This document shows, one piece after another, positions 7,640 through 14,618 of a DNA stretch of 19,040 nt. The notes beneath the pieces are model-generated. The model ran no database searches and was not told where the DNA came from. It saw nothing but the letters and a program-made list of their open reading frames with translations. This DNA comes from DASSUC01 sp035649895. Lineage in GTDB: Bacteria; Actinomycetota; Actinomycetes; Mycobacteriales; Micromonosporaceae. Location: contig DASRIS010000044.1 of NCBI GenBank assembly GCA_035649895.1, forward strand, positions 1 through 19,040, read 5' to 3'. The position numbers and the translations under genes were made by a program. Positions within the stretch are counted from its first letter, which is position 1. Each line of letters opens with the position of its first letter.

Positions 7640-8958
7640 GCGCCCAGCCGCCGGTACGTGTGCCCGGGGAAGACGGTGGCCACGTCGGTGATGCCGAAGC
7701 GCCGCTCCAGCGCCTCGGCGAGCACGTCGCGGTAGTCGTTGGCGCCGGCGACGTCGCCGTGGTCCAGGGCGCTCGCGGCCAGGCCCGGCCAGCGGCCGTG
7801 CACCTTGCCGCCGTTGAGCCCGCCGCCGAGCAGGAAGACCGCGCCGCCGTGGCCGTGGTCCAGGCCGCCGCTGCCGTTCTGCTCCAGCCGCCGGCCGAAC
7901 TCGGTGACCATCACCAGGGTCACGTCGTCGAGGCGGTCGCCGAGGTCGCCGGCGAACGCGGCCAGCCCCTTCGACAGCTCGGCCAGGTGCCGGGCCAGGT
8001 AGCCGTCGTCGACCCGGCCGACGTTGGTGTGGGTGTCCCAGCCGCCGATCTCCACCGTGGCCACCCGCACCCCGACACCGGCCTTGACCAGCCGGGCGAT
8101 GTCCTTCAGGCGGCTGGCGAAGGCCCCCTCCGGGTAGGCGACCGCCGGGGCGTACCCCTGGTTTATGATCTTCTCGGCCTCGGTCAGTGCGTTGACCGCG
8201 GTGGTGCCCTGCCTGGCCAGCATGTGGTCCAGGCCGGTGTGCAGCGCCCGCAGCGCGGTGAGTGTCCTGTCCCGCAGGCCGTCGCGGGTCTCCAGGCGGA
8301 ACGACTCGATGCCGTCGAGCACCAGCTTGTCCGGCTGCGGGCCGGCGAGCGAGCGAGGCAGCACGCCGCCGGAGGAGATGGCCCGGAACGTGGTGCCCGG
8401 ACCCATCTTGGCCAGCACCCGGTCCAGCCAGCCGGTGGTGACCGAGGTGGATGCGGCGCCCCGCTCCAGGCAGTCGGTGGCCTGGAAGTGGCTGCGGCTC
8501 AGGTCCGGGGAGGAGACCGCGGGCAGCGCGGCCATCCGGCCCGACCGCCAGAACGCGTGCAGCGGCTGCATCGCCGGGTGCAGGCCGAAGCCGCGGTCGG
8601 CGGAGAGCAGGCGGCTGGCCGGGACGGCGATGTCGGGGCGGGCGCGGAGCAGGTTGGGGTCGTTCGCGGGCACCAGGGCGGTCAGCCCGTCCAGCCCGCC
8701 GCGCAGGGAGACCAGGACCAGCGTGCCGGTCTGCTGCGTGCCGGGGGCGGCGAAGGAGACCTTGGCGGTGGCCAGCTGGGCGCCGAGCGCGGCGACGCCG
8801 GCCGCGCCTCCGATGAAGGTGCGCCGGGTGAAGCCGTTGGCCCACTTCGCCCGCTGGGCGGCGAGGTCCGCGGTCACCTGCTCGGCGTGCAGCCGTACGG
8901 CCGCGTCGGCGGGCGTGGGCCCGTGGCGGCGCAGGGATTGGAGTGCGTTGTGGGTCAC
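7630..8958 (-). CDS. DUF1501 family protein, predicted Tat-exported
   Basis: This 442-residue protein has family landmarks: LVLVSLRGGLDGLTALVP early, DLSRSHFQATDCLERG in the middle, VATVEIGGWDTHTNVG later, and GLDHGHGGAVFLLGGGLNGG near the end. The DUF1501 fold resembles the alkaline phosphatase/sulfatase superfamily, with Asp/His residues that could bind metal; no reaction is established. A Tat signal, TRRTFIGGAAGVAALGAQLA at about residues 43-62, ends near an AxA-type site. It is preceded by an unusually long 42-residue n-region. GTG 8958 was chosen because GGTGAGG overlapping the upstream stop forms a ribosome site and the earlier in-frame start lies inside the upstream gene. Only 7 bases separate it from the DUF1800 gene, so the two are co-transcribed; this pairing recurs widely in bacteria. 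Family assignment is strong and function is unknown. Confidence 0.9.
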   Translation of the reverse strand: MTHNALQSLRRHGPTPADAAVRLHAEQVTADLAAQRAKWANGFTRRTFIGGAAGVAALGAQLATAKVSFAAPGTQQTGTLVLVSLRGGLDGLTALVPANDPNLLRARPDIAVPASRLLSADRGFGLHPAMQPLHAFWRSGRMAALPAVSSPDLSRSHFQATDCLERGAASTSVTTGWLDRVLAKMGPGTTFRAISSGGVLPRSLAGPQPDKLVLDGIESFRLETRDGLRDRTLTALRALHTGLDHMLARQGTTAVNALTEAEKIINQGYAPAVAYPEGAFASRLKDIARLVKAGVGVRVATVEIGGWDTHTNVGRVDDGYLARHLAELSKGLAAFAGDLGDRLDDVTLVMVTEFGRRLEQNGSGGLDHGHGGAVFLLGGGLNGGKVHGRWPGLAASALDHGDVAGANDYRDVLAEALERRFGITDVATVFPGHTYRRLGAYR

Positions 8959-8965
8959 CGGGGCC

Positions 8966-11143
8966 TCACCGCAGGGCGTGGTAGGGAGAGTTGAGGATGA
9001 GCGGCACCAGGTCGCCGACCATGCCACCGAGGGTGGCGTCGCGCACGGGTGTCGTGTCGGTCGCGCCGAGGAAGTCCAGCAAGGCTTTGCGGTACGCCGG
9101 CGCGAGCCGCTGGTGGACGAGGCGGACCGTGAGCTGGTCGAGGTAGCCGCCGGCGGTGGCCGCCGGGGCGCCGACCAGCGCTTCCGGTCTGGTGGCGCGC
9201 AGCTCGCGCCAGGTGTTGCGGGCCAGCGAGCGCTGGGTGTTCCAGAGCACCACCGTGGAGTGGGTGGAGCTCCAGGCGGCCGCGACGTCCGGGTAGCCGT
9301 TGGGCGGCACCCACTGCTGCGGCGCGGCCGAGATCCGGCGCAGCCTGGTGTAGAGGACGTCCACCCCGCGCTTGAGGTCCGCGCCGGCGGGTGGCGCCGG
9401 GATGCCGAGGGCGCGTACGGTCGCCGCCACGTTCTCGGCTGGCCGGCGGATCTTCTGGCCCAGGCCGGACCAGAGCTCGACCGAGCGGAAGAGGGTGCGC
9501 AGCACGGGCACGATCGCGGTGCCGCTGTCCAGGTAGGTCTTTGCCAGGCGGGCCACCAGCTCGGCCGGCGGGGAGTCGGCGACGAAGCGCACCGCGAGCT
9601 TGCGGGCGATGTTGGTGGCGGTGGCCGGGTGGGTGGCCAGGTAGGCGAGCATCTGGTCGCCGACGGCGAGGCCGCCCTCGGCGGTCGGGTTCGGGGAGCT
9701 GAAGCCCATCACCTTGACCGCGCCGGTCCAGTGCCGGCGCGGCTCGTAGCGGAACTCGTCGTCCTTGACGCCCCGGCCGGTCAGCACGTAGGCGGCGTTG
9801 CGCACGTCGGACTCGGTGTAGCCACCGTTGACCCCGACCGTGTGCAGCTCCAGCAGCTCGCGGCCGTAGTTCTCGTTCACCGACTCCTTGCGGGAGTCGG
9901 CGTTGTCGAGATAGGTCATCATCCTTGCGCTGCGGGCCGAGGCGATGAGCATGTCGGAGAACCTGCCGAACGCGTGGCGCCGGATGACGTCGCGGTGCCA
10001 GGAGGTGTAGGTGTTGCGCCCGGCCTCGAAGGGTGCCGGGATGTTGAGGTGGTTGGCCCAGAAGTCCACCACGACCTCGTGGAGCTGGCGGGTGCTCCAC
10101 AGCTGCCGGGCGAAGGCTGCCAGCACGGCTTCGCGCTGCGGGTCGACGCTGTCGTTCCCCTCGGTTGCGCGCAGCTGGGCGGTGGTCATGGCCAGGGTCG
10201 GGAAGGTGGTGGCGAGGGCGCGGTCGAGCGGGTCGGCGGTGGCCGTGTTGAGCTGCTGCTCCAGCCAGGCGTCCAGGCCGGTCCGGCGTACCGTGGCCAG
10301 GTCCTGCTGGGTGGGGCCGAAGGCCGCCCGGCGCAGCAGGTGCACGGCCGGGTCGTAGGCGAGCAGGGTGGTGGTTGGGGTGGCCTTCGCCGCGGCGCGG
10401 GCCGCGTCGGTAGGCGTCGGCCTCGTGCCGGTCACGGGCGGCTGGGTACGCGGGGCGGTGCCCGTCCCTGGGTTCGTGCCCGTCCCTGGGCCCAGGCTCG
10501 TTCCGGTGCCTGTACTCGTTCCTGCGCCCGCGCCGGTGCCGGTTCCCGTGCCGGCTCCCGCGGCTGTGCCTGGGGTGGTGCCGCTGCCGGTACCCGTGCC
10601 CGACCCGCTTGGCGGGTCCGGCTTGGTGGACTCGACGTAGCTGGCATCGCGGTCGGGGAACGCGCCGTTCTCGGTCGGGGCGCCGTCGTTGACCCAGTTA
10701 CGGGGCGGTACCGCGCCCGCGTCCACCTTGGGCGGCGAGCTCGGCGGCCGGTCCAGCCACTCCTCCAGGAGCTCGCGGGCCTGCCGGTTCCTGGCCACCG
10801 CGGCGCCGCCCGCCACCACGGCCGCGGTGCCGCCGAGGGCCGCCAGCGTGTGCCGGCGCCGCCACCCGTTCCGGCGCCCGGACCGGTCGTCGTCCTCGTA
10901 GTCGGACAGGTCGACTATGCCGGTCTGGCGCTCGTCCACCCAGTGTGGGCTGCCAGCGCGGTAGACCTGCCCGTCCGGGTGGTAATGCCCGTCCTGCCGG
11001 TACTGTCCGTCCCGCCGGTGCTGCACGTGGCGCTGTTCCGGCTCGGGCTCGTCGTCCTGCCACCCGAAGTAGCGGTTGATCTCGCGGCGACGGCGCTCCC
11101 GCTCCGCAGCGCGGTCCGCGCCGTACCCTCCCCGGTCTGTCAC
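8966..11143 (-). CDS. DUF1800 family protein with long cytoplasmic head and Gly/Thr linker
   Basis: This 725-residue protein begins with a charged, DG-rich head (residues 1-97, including a degenerate repeat around DGQYRQDGHYHPDGQ). One hydrophobic segment follows at about 99-117 after RRNGWRRRH, then an extracellular-type linker of mostly Gly-Thr dipeptides at about 175-245. The DUF1800 domain runs from about 265 to the end, with hallmarks LLRRAAFGPT, FWANHLNIP, ENYGRELLELHTVGV and AYVLTGRG. The topology implies a membrane-anchored domain displayed outside the cell, the anchor replacing the cleaved signal of many relatives. GTG 11143 has GAGGAC 7 bases upstream. It lies 7 bases before its DUF1501 partner. 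The family's biochemical role is not established; a joint role with DUF1501 at the cell surface is inferred from the conserved pairing. Confidence 0.9.
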   Translation of the reverse strand: MTDRGGYGADRAAERERRRREINRYFGWQDDEPEPEQRHVQHRRDGQYRQDGHYHPDGQVYRAGSPHWVDERQTGIVDLSDYEDDDRSGRRNGWRRRHTLAALGGTAAVVAGGAAVARNRQARELLEEWLDRPPSSPPKVDAGAVPPRNWVNDGAPTENGAFPDRDASYVESTKPDPPSGSGTGTGSGTTPGTAAGAGTGTGTGAGAGTSTGTGTSLGPGTGTNPGTGTAPRTQPPVTGTRPTPTDAARAAAKATPTTTLLAYDPAVHLLRRAAFGPTQQDLATVRRTGLDAWLEQQLNTATADPLDRALATTFPTLAMTTAQLRATEGNDSVDPQREAVLAAFARQLWSTRQLHEVVVDFWANHLNIPAPFEAGRNTYTSWHRDVIRRHAFGRFSDMLIASARSARMMTYLDNADSRKESVNENYGRELLELHTVGVNGGYTESDVRNAAYVLTGRGVKDDEFRYEPRRHWTGAVKVMGFSSPNPTAEGGLAVGDQMLAYLATHPATATNIARKLAVRFVADSPPAELVARLAKTYLDSGTAIVPVLRTLFRSVELWSGLGQKIRRPAENVAATVRALGIPAPPAGADLKRGVDVLYTRLRRISAAPQQWVPPNGYPDVAAAWSSTHSTVVLWNTQRSLARNTWRELRATRPEALVGAPAATAGGYLDQLTVRLVHQRLAPAYRKALLDFLGATDTTPVRDATLGGMVGDLVPLILNSPYHALR
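10424..10612 (-). repeat. Low-complexity Gly-Thr coding repeat
   Basis: This stretch encodes the Gly/Thr/Ala/Ser/Pro linker of the DUF1800 protein. At the DNA level it is a degenerate series of GGNAC(G/C) hexamer-like units, including two copies of GTGCCCGTCCCTGGG on the + strand around 10457-10492. Such tracts change length by slippage or unequal exchange, so linker length is likely to vary among strains. Confidence 0.75.
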
Positions 11144-11319
11144 GTACCGTCCTCGATTCTGGTCGGGCCGCCGCGCCGGTGCCCGGCTCGTCGTCCGGAT
11201 CTCCGCGGGAGATAGCGCTTCACCTGCGCCGATAACGCACGGTAGGCGCGTTCAGGAGGTCGCCTCAAGGCATCGACCAAGCTCTAAGGAACGTTTAAGA
11301 CAGGCGTAAGGCACGACGA

Positions 11320-11348
11320 AGCCCCGGCCCTCAGGTGGGGCCGGGGCT
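11320..11348 (-). terminator. Hairpin terminator after the 66-residue gene
   Basis: A perfect 11-base-pair stem, AGCCCCGGCCC paired with GGGCCGGGGCT, encloses a 7-base loop (TCAGGTG). It lies 17 bases beyond the stop of the minus-strand 66-residue gene. There is no real U-run, as is usual for actinobacterial hairpin terminators. It also separates that gene from the DUF1800 promoter region. Confidence 0.75.
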
Positions 11349-11365
11349 CGGTCTTGCGGTGCTCG

Positions 11366-11566
11366 TCAGCCGCCGCTGCGGCGGTTGGCCCACTGGCGCG
11401 GGCCGGGGGCGAGGTTACGCCGGGCGGGCGGCGGCACCTTGCTCGCCGCGTTCGACTGAGTCCTGCCCTTGGCGCGACCGCGCCGCTCGGCTCGGTTCGC
11501 CGGCGGGGCCTCGGTCTCGGCGACCTCCTCCGGCTCGGCGTCTTGGGGGGTACGAGGCTCAGGCAT
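11366..11566 (-). CDS. Small basic hypothetical protein (66 residues)
   Basis: The sequence has an acidic N-terminal half (PEPRTPQDAEPEEVAETE) and a basic C-terminal half (NRAERRGRAKGRT, then GPRQWANRRSGG). No membrane helix or cysteine pair is present, and it looks intrinsically disordered. ATG 11566 is preceded by a good AGGAG site six bases upstream, and the stop is followed by a strong hairpin terminator. Those two signals make a real single-gene unit likely despite the size. The basic tail could bind nucleic acid or the ribosome, but nothing in the sequence proves it. I have an impression that similar small RAERRGRAKG-type proteins recur in related actinomycetes, which I could not verify. 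Confidence 0.72.
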   Translation of the reverse strand: MPEPRTPQDAEPEEVAETEAPPANRAERRGRAKGRTQSNAASKVPPPARRNLAPGPRQWANRRSGG

Positions 11567-11745
11567 GTCGTCTCCTAGGGACTGGGAGGTTATGGGCGGC
11601 CTGGGTCGACTGGCGACAAAGCACTGATGGGACTGGGCGCTGGCTGCCTGCGAGGTGACCTAGGCGGATGGTCATGGGCAGCGGGCGTGGCGCGCATGGC
11701 GCAGTGTCCTCAGGAGATCATGGTTATGACGCTACCAGCCACGAC

Positions 11746-11780
11746 CACCGGGCGCACCGGAGCTCTTCCGGCGCCCGGTG
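11746..11780 (-). terminator. Probable hairpin terminator after the RCC1 gene
   Basis: An inverted repeat with arms ACCGGGCGC..CGG and CCGGCGCCCGGT, a two-base bulge on one side and a 7-base loop (AGCTCTT), begins six bases past the TAG of the minus-strand RCC1 gene. There is no U-tract. Position and stem strength support a terminator. Confidence 0.6.
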
Positions 11781-11786
11781 TCGCCG

Positions 11787-12836
11787 CTATGGGGTGACCA
11801 GGGCGGCGCTGTACGCGCGCCCGGCGGTCACCGCAGCCGCTCCGGTCAGCCCAGTCACCGCCACCGGCAGGGTCCGGTTGGTGGTGGTGCCGTCGCCGAG
11901 CTGGCCGTACCCGTTGGCGCCCCAGGTGCGCACGGTGCCGTCACCGAGCACGGCCAGGCCGTGGTCGCGCCCGCAGCCGATCGCGGTCACCCCACCGATG
12001 TTGCGCACCTGCACCGGGCGTACCCGCCGGGAGAGCGTGCCGTCGCCGAGCTGGCCGAGGTTGTTGCGGCCCCAGGACCAGACCGTGCCGTCCGACCGCA
12101 GGGCCAGGCTGTGGTACGCACCGGCGGAGATCGCCACGACCCCGGTGAGCGTGCCCGCCCGTACCGGCGTGGACCGGTGCGTGACGGTGCCGTCGCCCAG
12201 CTGGCCGTAGCCGTTGTGCCCGAACGCCCAGACCGTGCCGTCGGAGCGCAGCGCCAGGCTGTGGTCCCGGCCGCCGGCGACCGCCGTGATGCCCGTCAGC
12301 CCGAGCGTCTGCACCGGCACGGTACGGGTGGTCAGGGTGCCGTCGCCCAGCTCGCCGAACGCGTTGTAGCCCCAGGCCCAGACCGTGCCGTCGGCCCGGA
12401 TGGCGAGGCTGTGCCCGCGCGCCCCGGCGACCTGGACGACGTTGGTCAGGTTGCGTACGGCCACCGGAAGCAGCCGGCGGGTGGTGGTGCCGTCGCCGAG
12501 CTGCCCCTGGGCGTTCATGCCCCAGGCGCGCACGGTGCCGTCGGCCATCAGCGCCATGCTGTGGTAGTGGCCGGCGGCCACCTGCGGCACGCCGGACAGC
12601 CCGTTGACGATGCCCGGGAGCAAGCGGTTGGCGGTGCCGCCGCTGCCGAGCTGGCCGTACTGGCTGGACCCCCAGGTCCAGACGGTGCCATCGGCGCGGC
12701 GGGCGACCACGTGCTCGCGCCCGCCGGCCAGCTCCACCGCGTCGGTGAGGCCGGCCACCGGGCCGGCGGTGAGCCGGCTGGCGGTGGTGCCGTCGCCCAG
12801 CTCGCCGAAGCTGTTGCCGCCCCACGTGTGCGGCGT
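11787..12836 (-). repeat. Seven tandem 150-bp coding repeats (RCC1 blades)
   Basis: The + strand anchor GTGCCGTCGCC(C/G)AGCT recurs at 11887, 12037, 12187, 12337, 12487, about 12637 (diverged) and 12787, each exactly 150 bases apart. Every blade is therefore 50 codons with no insertion or deletion. This regularity suggests expansion by duplication and makes the gene prone to copy-number change. Confidence 0.85.
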
Positions 12837-12932
12837 CCCCGGCGTGGCCGCGACGGCCGGGCTCGCCCCCGCCAGCGGGACCAGGAGCAGCCCGGCCAGC
12901 ACCCCGACAACCGTTCGGACCCGTACTCGCAT
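11787..12932 (-). CDS. Secreted RCC1-repeat beta-propeller protein
   Basis: This 381-residue protein opens with a classic Sec signal (MRVRVRTVVGVLAGLLLVPL, likely cleaved after residue 28 at AVA). The rest is seven RCC1 repeats, each built on the pattern DGTVWxWGxNxxGQLGDGT..R..PV...L..V..V..G..HSLAL. The last repeat stops after its inner strands and the protein starts with HTWGGN, so N- and C-termini probably complete one blade together, the usual way to close a seven-bladed ring. RCC1 domains serve as protein or ligand interaction scaffolds; outside the cell a binding or wall-associated role is likely. The second repeat has LGSGG for LGDGT. ATG 12932 has a G-rich stretch (GGGGGG) upstream. 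No operon partner is evident. Confidence 0.92.
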   Translation of the reverse strand: MRVRVRTVVGVLAGLLLVPLAGASPAVAATPGTPHTWGGNSFGELGDGTTASRLTAGPVAGLTDAVELAGGREHVVARRADGTVWTWGSSQYGQLGSGGTANRLLPGIVNGLSGVPQVAAGHYHSMALMADGTVRAWGMNAQGQLGDGTTTRRLLPVAVRNLTNVVQVAGARGHSLAIRADGTVWAWGYNAFGELGDGTLTTRTVPVQTLGLTGITAVAGGRDHSLALRSDGTVWAFGHNGYGQLGDGTVTHRSTPVRAGTLTGVVAISAGAYHSLALRSDGTVWSWGRNNLGQLGDGTLSRRVRPVQVRNIGGVTAIGCGRDHGLAVLGDGTVRTWGANGYGQLGDGTTTNRTLPVAVTGLTGAAAVTAGRAYSAALVTP

Positions 12933-13070
12933 CTCAGCCCCCCATGCATCACTGTCCGTAATGACGCAGCTCTTACCTGAGGGCCAGTCTCGCCGGGGCG
13001 CCCGGATGCGGGCAATGGGTCGGTGAGCTGGCCGGAGACCGCATTGGGATGAGTGACGAGGGCCGGGCGC

Positions 13071-13298
13071 CTAGCCTGCCAGCTGCGCGGTGAGCCCGGC
13101 GGCGAGCGTCTCGGCCTGCACGTCGGTGATCTCCTCGCCGTACTCGGCGATGAGGTCGTCCTTGGTGTAGACCACCTGGGCCTGCGTGGCCTCGTCGCCG
13201 GCGCACAGCCGTACGTCGTCGTCGAGCACTGCGAGCACCGCGTCGGCCTGCTCGGCCTGGGCCAGCACCCGGATGTCGTCAGCCGTCACCATGACCAT
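13071..13298 (-). CDS. Small acidic hypothetical protein (75 residues)
   Basis: I recognise no family. The sequence MVMVTADDIRVLAQAEQADA is followed by VLDDDVRLCAGDE, VVYTKDDLIAEYGEEI and a helical end, giving a compact acidic protein with one cysteine and no membrane segment. An upstream extension to 13406 would add a His/Lys/Asp-rich segment that looks non-coding. ATG 13298 has AAAGGGGGC about eight bases upstream, a good ribosome site; a second ATG at 13292 is the alternative. A perfect 12-base tandem duplication lies just upstream of the ribosome site. The gene is transcribed away from the VOC gene at 13455, so the two share a promoter region of about 155 bases. Confidence 0.65.
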   Translation of the reverse strand: MVMVTADDIRVLAQAEQADAVLAVLDDDVRLCAGDEATQAQVVYTKDDLIAEYGEEITDVQAETLAAGLTAQLAG

Positions 13299-13313
13299 CG
13301 TGTCGCCCCCTTT

Positions 13314-13337
13314 ATCGTGGTGCGAATCGTGGTGCGA
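13314..13337. repeat. 12-bp perfect tandem duplication in a divergent promoter region
   Basis: ATCGTGGTGCGA occurs twice without a gap, at 13314-13325 and 13326-13337, immediately upstream of the ribosome site of the 75-residue gene. It could be a direct-repeat operator or a replication-slippage product. Confidence 0.7.
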
Positions 13338-13454
13338 CTTGTCAGGTGCCCCATCCTTCTCCCGTCTACACAGCTTGTGGTGATCCCGGAGGTGGAGCGT
13401 CCGCAATGGGCTCTAGGGTGCTGAGATGTCCGTCAACACTCTGGAGGGTGCACG

Positions 13455-13838
13455 GTGCGGTCTCGGACGAAGGGCATGTGGTGGGGAGCCGCTGTCGAGG
13501 CGCCTGACCCCGGCGCGCTGGCGAGGTTCTACTCCGGGCTGCTCGGCTGGGCCATCGCCCACGAGGAGGCGGGGACGACGATCCTGGCCGCTCCCGAGGG
13601 ACCCATCTATGTGGTGTTCCAGCAGGCGACCGGCTACCAGGCCCCGGTGTGGCCGCCTGCCGACGGGCAGCAGCGCCCCATGATGCACCTCGACTTCCAG
13701 GTCGCAGACCTCGACTCCGCGGTCGCCGAGGCGGTCGCCCTTGGCGCGTCGGTCGCCACCCACCAGCCGCAGGAGAATGTCCGGGTGCTCCTCGACCCGG
13801 CCGGCCACCCCTTCTGCCTCTGCCGCGACGACGGCTGA
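13455..13838 (+). CDS. VOC (glyoxalase/bleomycin-resistance-fold) family protein
   Basis: This 127-residue protein has the vicinal-oxygen-chelate pattern: WWGAAVEAPDPGALARFYSG, with the usual helix entry and LLGW turn, then a central variable part. A second half starts MMHLDFQVADLDSAVAEAVALGA and ends VRVLLDPAGHPFCLCRDD. His in MHLDFQV is a typical metal ligand of the second module. The first-module equivalent is not a clear His/Glu, so metal binding and enzyme activity are uncertain. Substrates vary widely in this superfamily. GTG 13455 has GGAGGG six bases upstream; ATG 13476 is an internal alternative. It stands upstream of a degraded VOC gene and the DGPF/ECF pair in the same orientation. 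Whether it belongs to that regulon is unknown. Confidence 0.87.
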   Translation: MRSRTKGMWWGAAVEAPDPGALARFYSGLLGWAIAHEEAGTTILAAPEGPIYVVFQQATGYQAPVWPPADGQQRPMMHLDFQVADLDSAVAEAVALGASVATHQPQENVRVLLDPAGHPFCLCRDDG

Positions 13839-13941
13839 CCGCGCGACCGCTCACGGCACAACCGGACATGGCCTGCGTGACCAGCGGCATGGTCGCGGTT
13901 CTCCGCGTGAGTGTCACCCGGCTGCGGGTTAGCGTGGGCGG

Positions 13942-14097
13942 GTGACGGTCGACCTCTTCGCGGGCCTTGCGGTGAGTGACTACCAGCGCGCTCTCGAGCC
14001 CGCCTCACGGGAGACGTACGAGAACGGTGTGGCCAAGGTGACCTACCGCGACCCCGGCGGCAACGAGATCGGCTTCGGCGGCGCCCCACCCGAGTGA
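13942..14097 (+). pseudogene. VOC-family gene remnant with in-frame internal deletion
   Basis: The 51-codon frame reads TVDLFAGLAVSDYQRAL, the standard first strand and helix of a VOC protein, and runs directly into EPASRETYENGVAKVTYRDP then GGNEIGFGG, the standard last strand-turn-strand of the same family. The roughly 65-70 residues that normally lie between them (rest of module one and start of module two) are missing, while the frame is preserved. The junction is near base 13995. No good ribosome site precedes GTG 13942. The product could not form a VOC dimer module, so I treat it as a deletion remnant; expression as a micro-protein cannot be excluded. Confidence 0.72.
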
Positions 14098-14098
14098 G

Positions 14099-14118
14099 CG
14101 GACGGCTCCTTCCGTCTG
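14099..14118 (+). terminator. Weak hairpin behind the VOC remnant
   Basis: CGGACGG and CCGTCTG can form a 7-bp stem (one G-T pair) with a 6-base loop, starting two bases after the remnant's stop and ending just before the ECF-type promoter. There is no U-tract; it may insulate the downstream operon. Confidence 0.35.
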
Positions 14119-14121
14119 CCG

Positions 14122-14148
14122 TGTCGATCCTGGGCCGGCCCGTTCGAC
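14122..14148 (+). promoter_or_regulatory. Probable ECF42-type promoter of the DGPF-sigma operon
   Basis: TGTCGA at 14122-14127 is followed after 17 bases by CGAC at 14145-14148, about 50 bases before the DGPF start codon. TGTCGA at -35 with CGA/TC at -10 is the motif I recall for ECF42 sigma factors in Streptomyces venezuelae. Spacing and position fit. It would make the operon self-activating. Confidence 0.6.
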
Positions 14149-14198
14149 CTACGGGTGAGAGGGTCGACAGGCGACCGGAGATACAAGGAGAGACGACG

Positions 14199-14618
14199 AT
14201 GGCGAAGTACATGTTGATCATGCGGGGCACGGACGAGTCGATGGCGAAGATGATGCAGACGCCGTTCGAGGAGATGCTCGAGACGATGGGCCGCTTCAAC
14301 GAGGAGATGATCCGGGCCGGCGTGCTCGTCGCCGCCGAGGGCCTGGACGACCCGTCCCAGGGCGTGGTGGTCGACTTCAGCGGCGAGACCCCGGTGGTCA
14401 CCGACGGTCCGTACGGGGAGACGAAGGAGCTGTTCGGCGGCTTCTACCTGATCGACGTGGCCACGAAGGAAGAGGCGGTCGAGTGGGCCAAGCGGCTGCC
14501 GGCGGTGGTCGGCTCGAAGTGCGAGATCCGCCGCGTGCCGAGCATCGACGAGTTCCCGCAGGACAACGAGTGGATCATCAAGGAGCGGGCGTGGCGCGAG
14601 CGGACCGGCCAGCTCTGA
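14199..14618 (+). CDS. DGPF/YCII-domain protein, partner of ECF42 sigma factor
   Basis: This 139-residue protein begins AKYMLIMRGTDES and contains VVTDGPYGETKELFGGFYLI (about residues 67-86), the family signature, here DGPY in place of DGPF. The YCII fold is a ferredoxin-like dimer with a conserved Asp/His-type pocket; the enzymatic role of the DGPF branch is unknown. ATG 14199 has an excellent AAGGAG at 14185-14190. The 3' end overlaps the sigma gene by 28 bases, so the two are coupled. DGPF proteins are the hallmark neighbours and targets of ECF42 sigma factors, usually acting without an anti-sigma factor. Family assignment is strong; the sensing or catalytic function is an open question. 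Confidence 0.93.
   Translation: MAKYMLIMRGTDESMAKMMQTPFEEMLETMGRFNEEMIRAGVLVAAEGLDDPSQGVVVDFSGETPVVTDGPYGETKELFGGFYLIDVATKEEAVEWAKRLPAVVGSKCEIRRVPSIDEFPQDNEWIIKERAWRERTGQL

Noticed and set aside
8165..11215. A 1016-codon + strand frame over the DUF1501/DUF1800 genes
   Set aside because: Composition is out-of-frame noise, no ribosome site is evident, and the minus strand carries recognisable families throughout.
11144..11319. Search for a clear promoter of the DUF1800 gene
   Set aside because: A TTGAGG-N18-TACCGT arrangement on the minus strand near 11236-11265 is possible but too weak to report as a feature.
11590..11697. A 35-codon minus-strand frame between the 66-residue gene and the RCC1 gene
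   Set aside because: There is no ribosome site, the composition is Pro/Arg-rich, and no further support exists. The 220-base gap otherwise shows only the RCC1 terminator.
11787..12836. Regular repeats considered as a CRISPR-like or other non-coding array
   Set aside because: The 150-bp period, diverged units and continuous coding frame identify protein repeats.
11778..12980. A repetitive 400-residue + strand frame opposite the RCC1 gene
   Set aside because: Its repeats are merely the antisense image of the 150-bp RCC1 units; the minus strand has a signal peptide and canonical blades.
14483..14590. A longer N-terminus for the ECF sigma factor
   Set aside because: The extra 36 codons lie inside the DGPF gene in another frame and lack sigma-factor sequence; GTG 14591 has a proper ribosome site.
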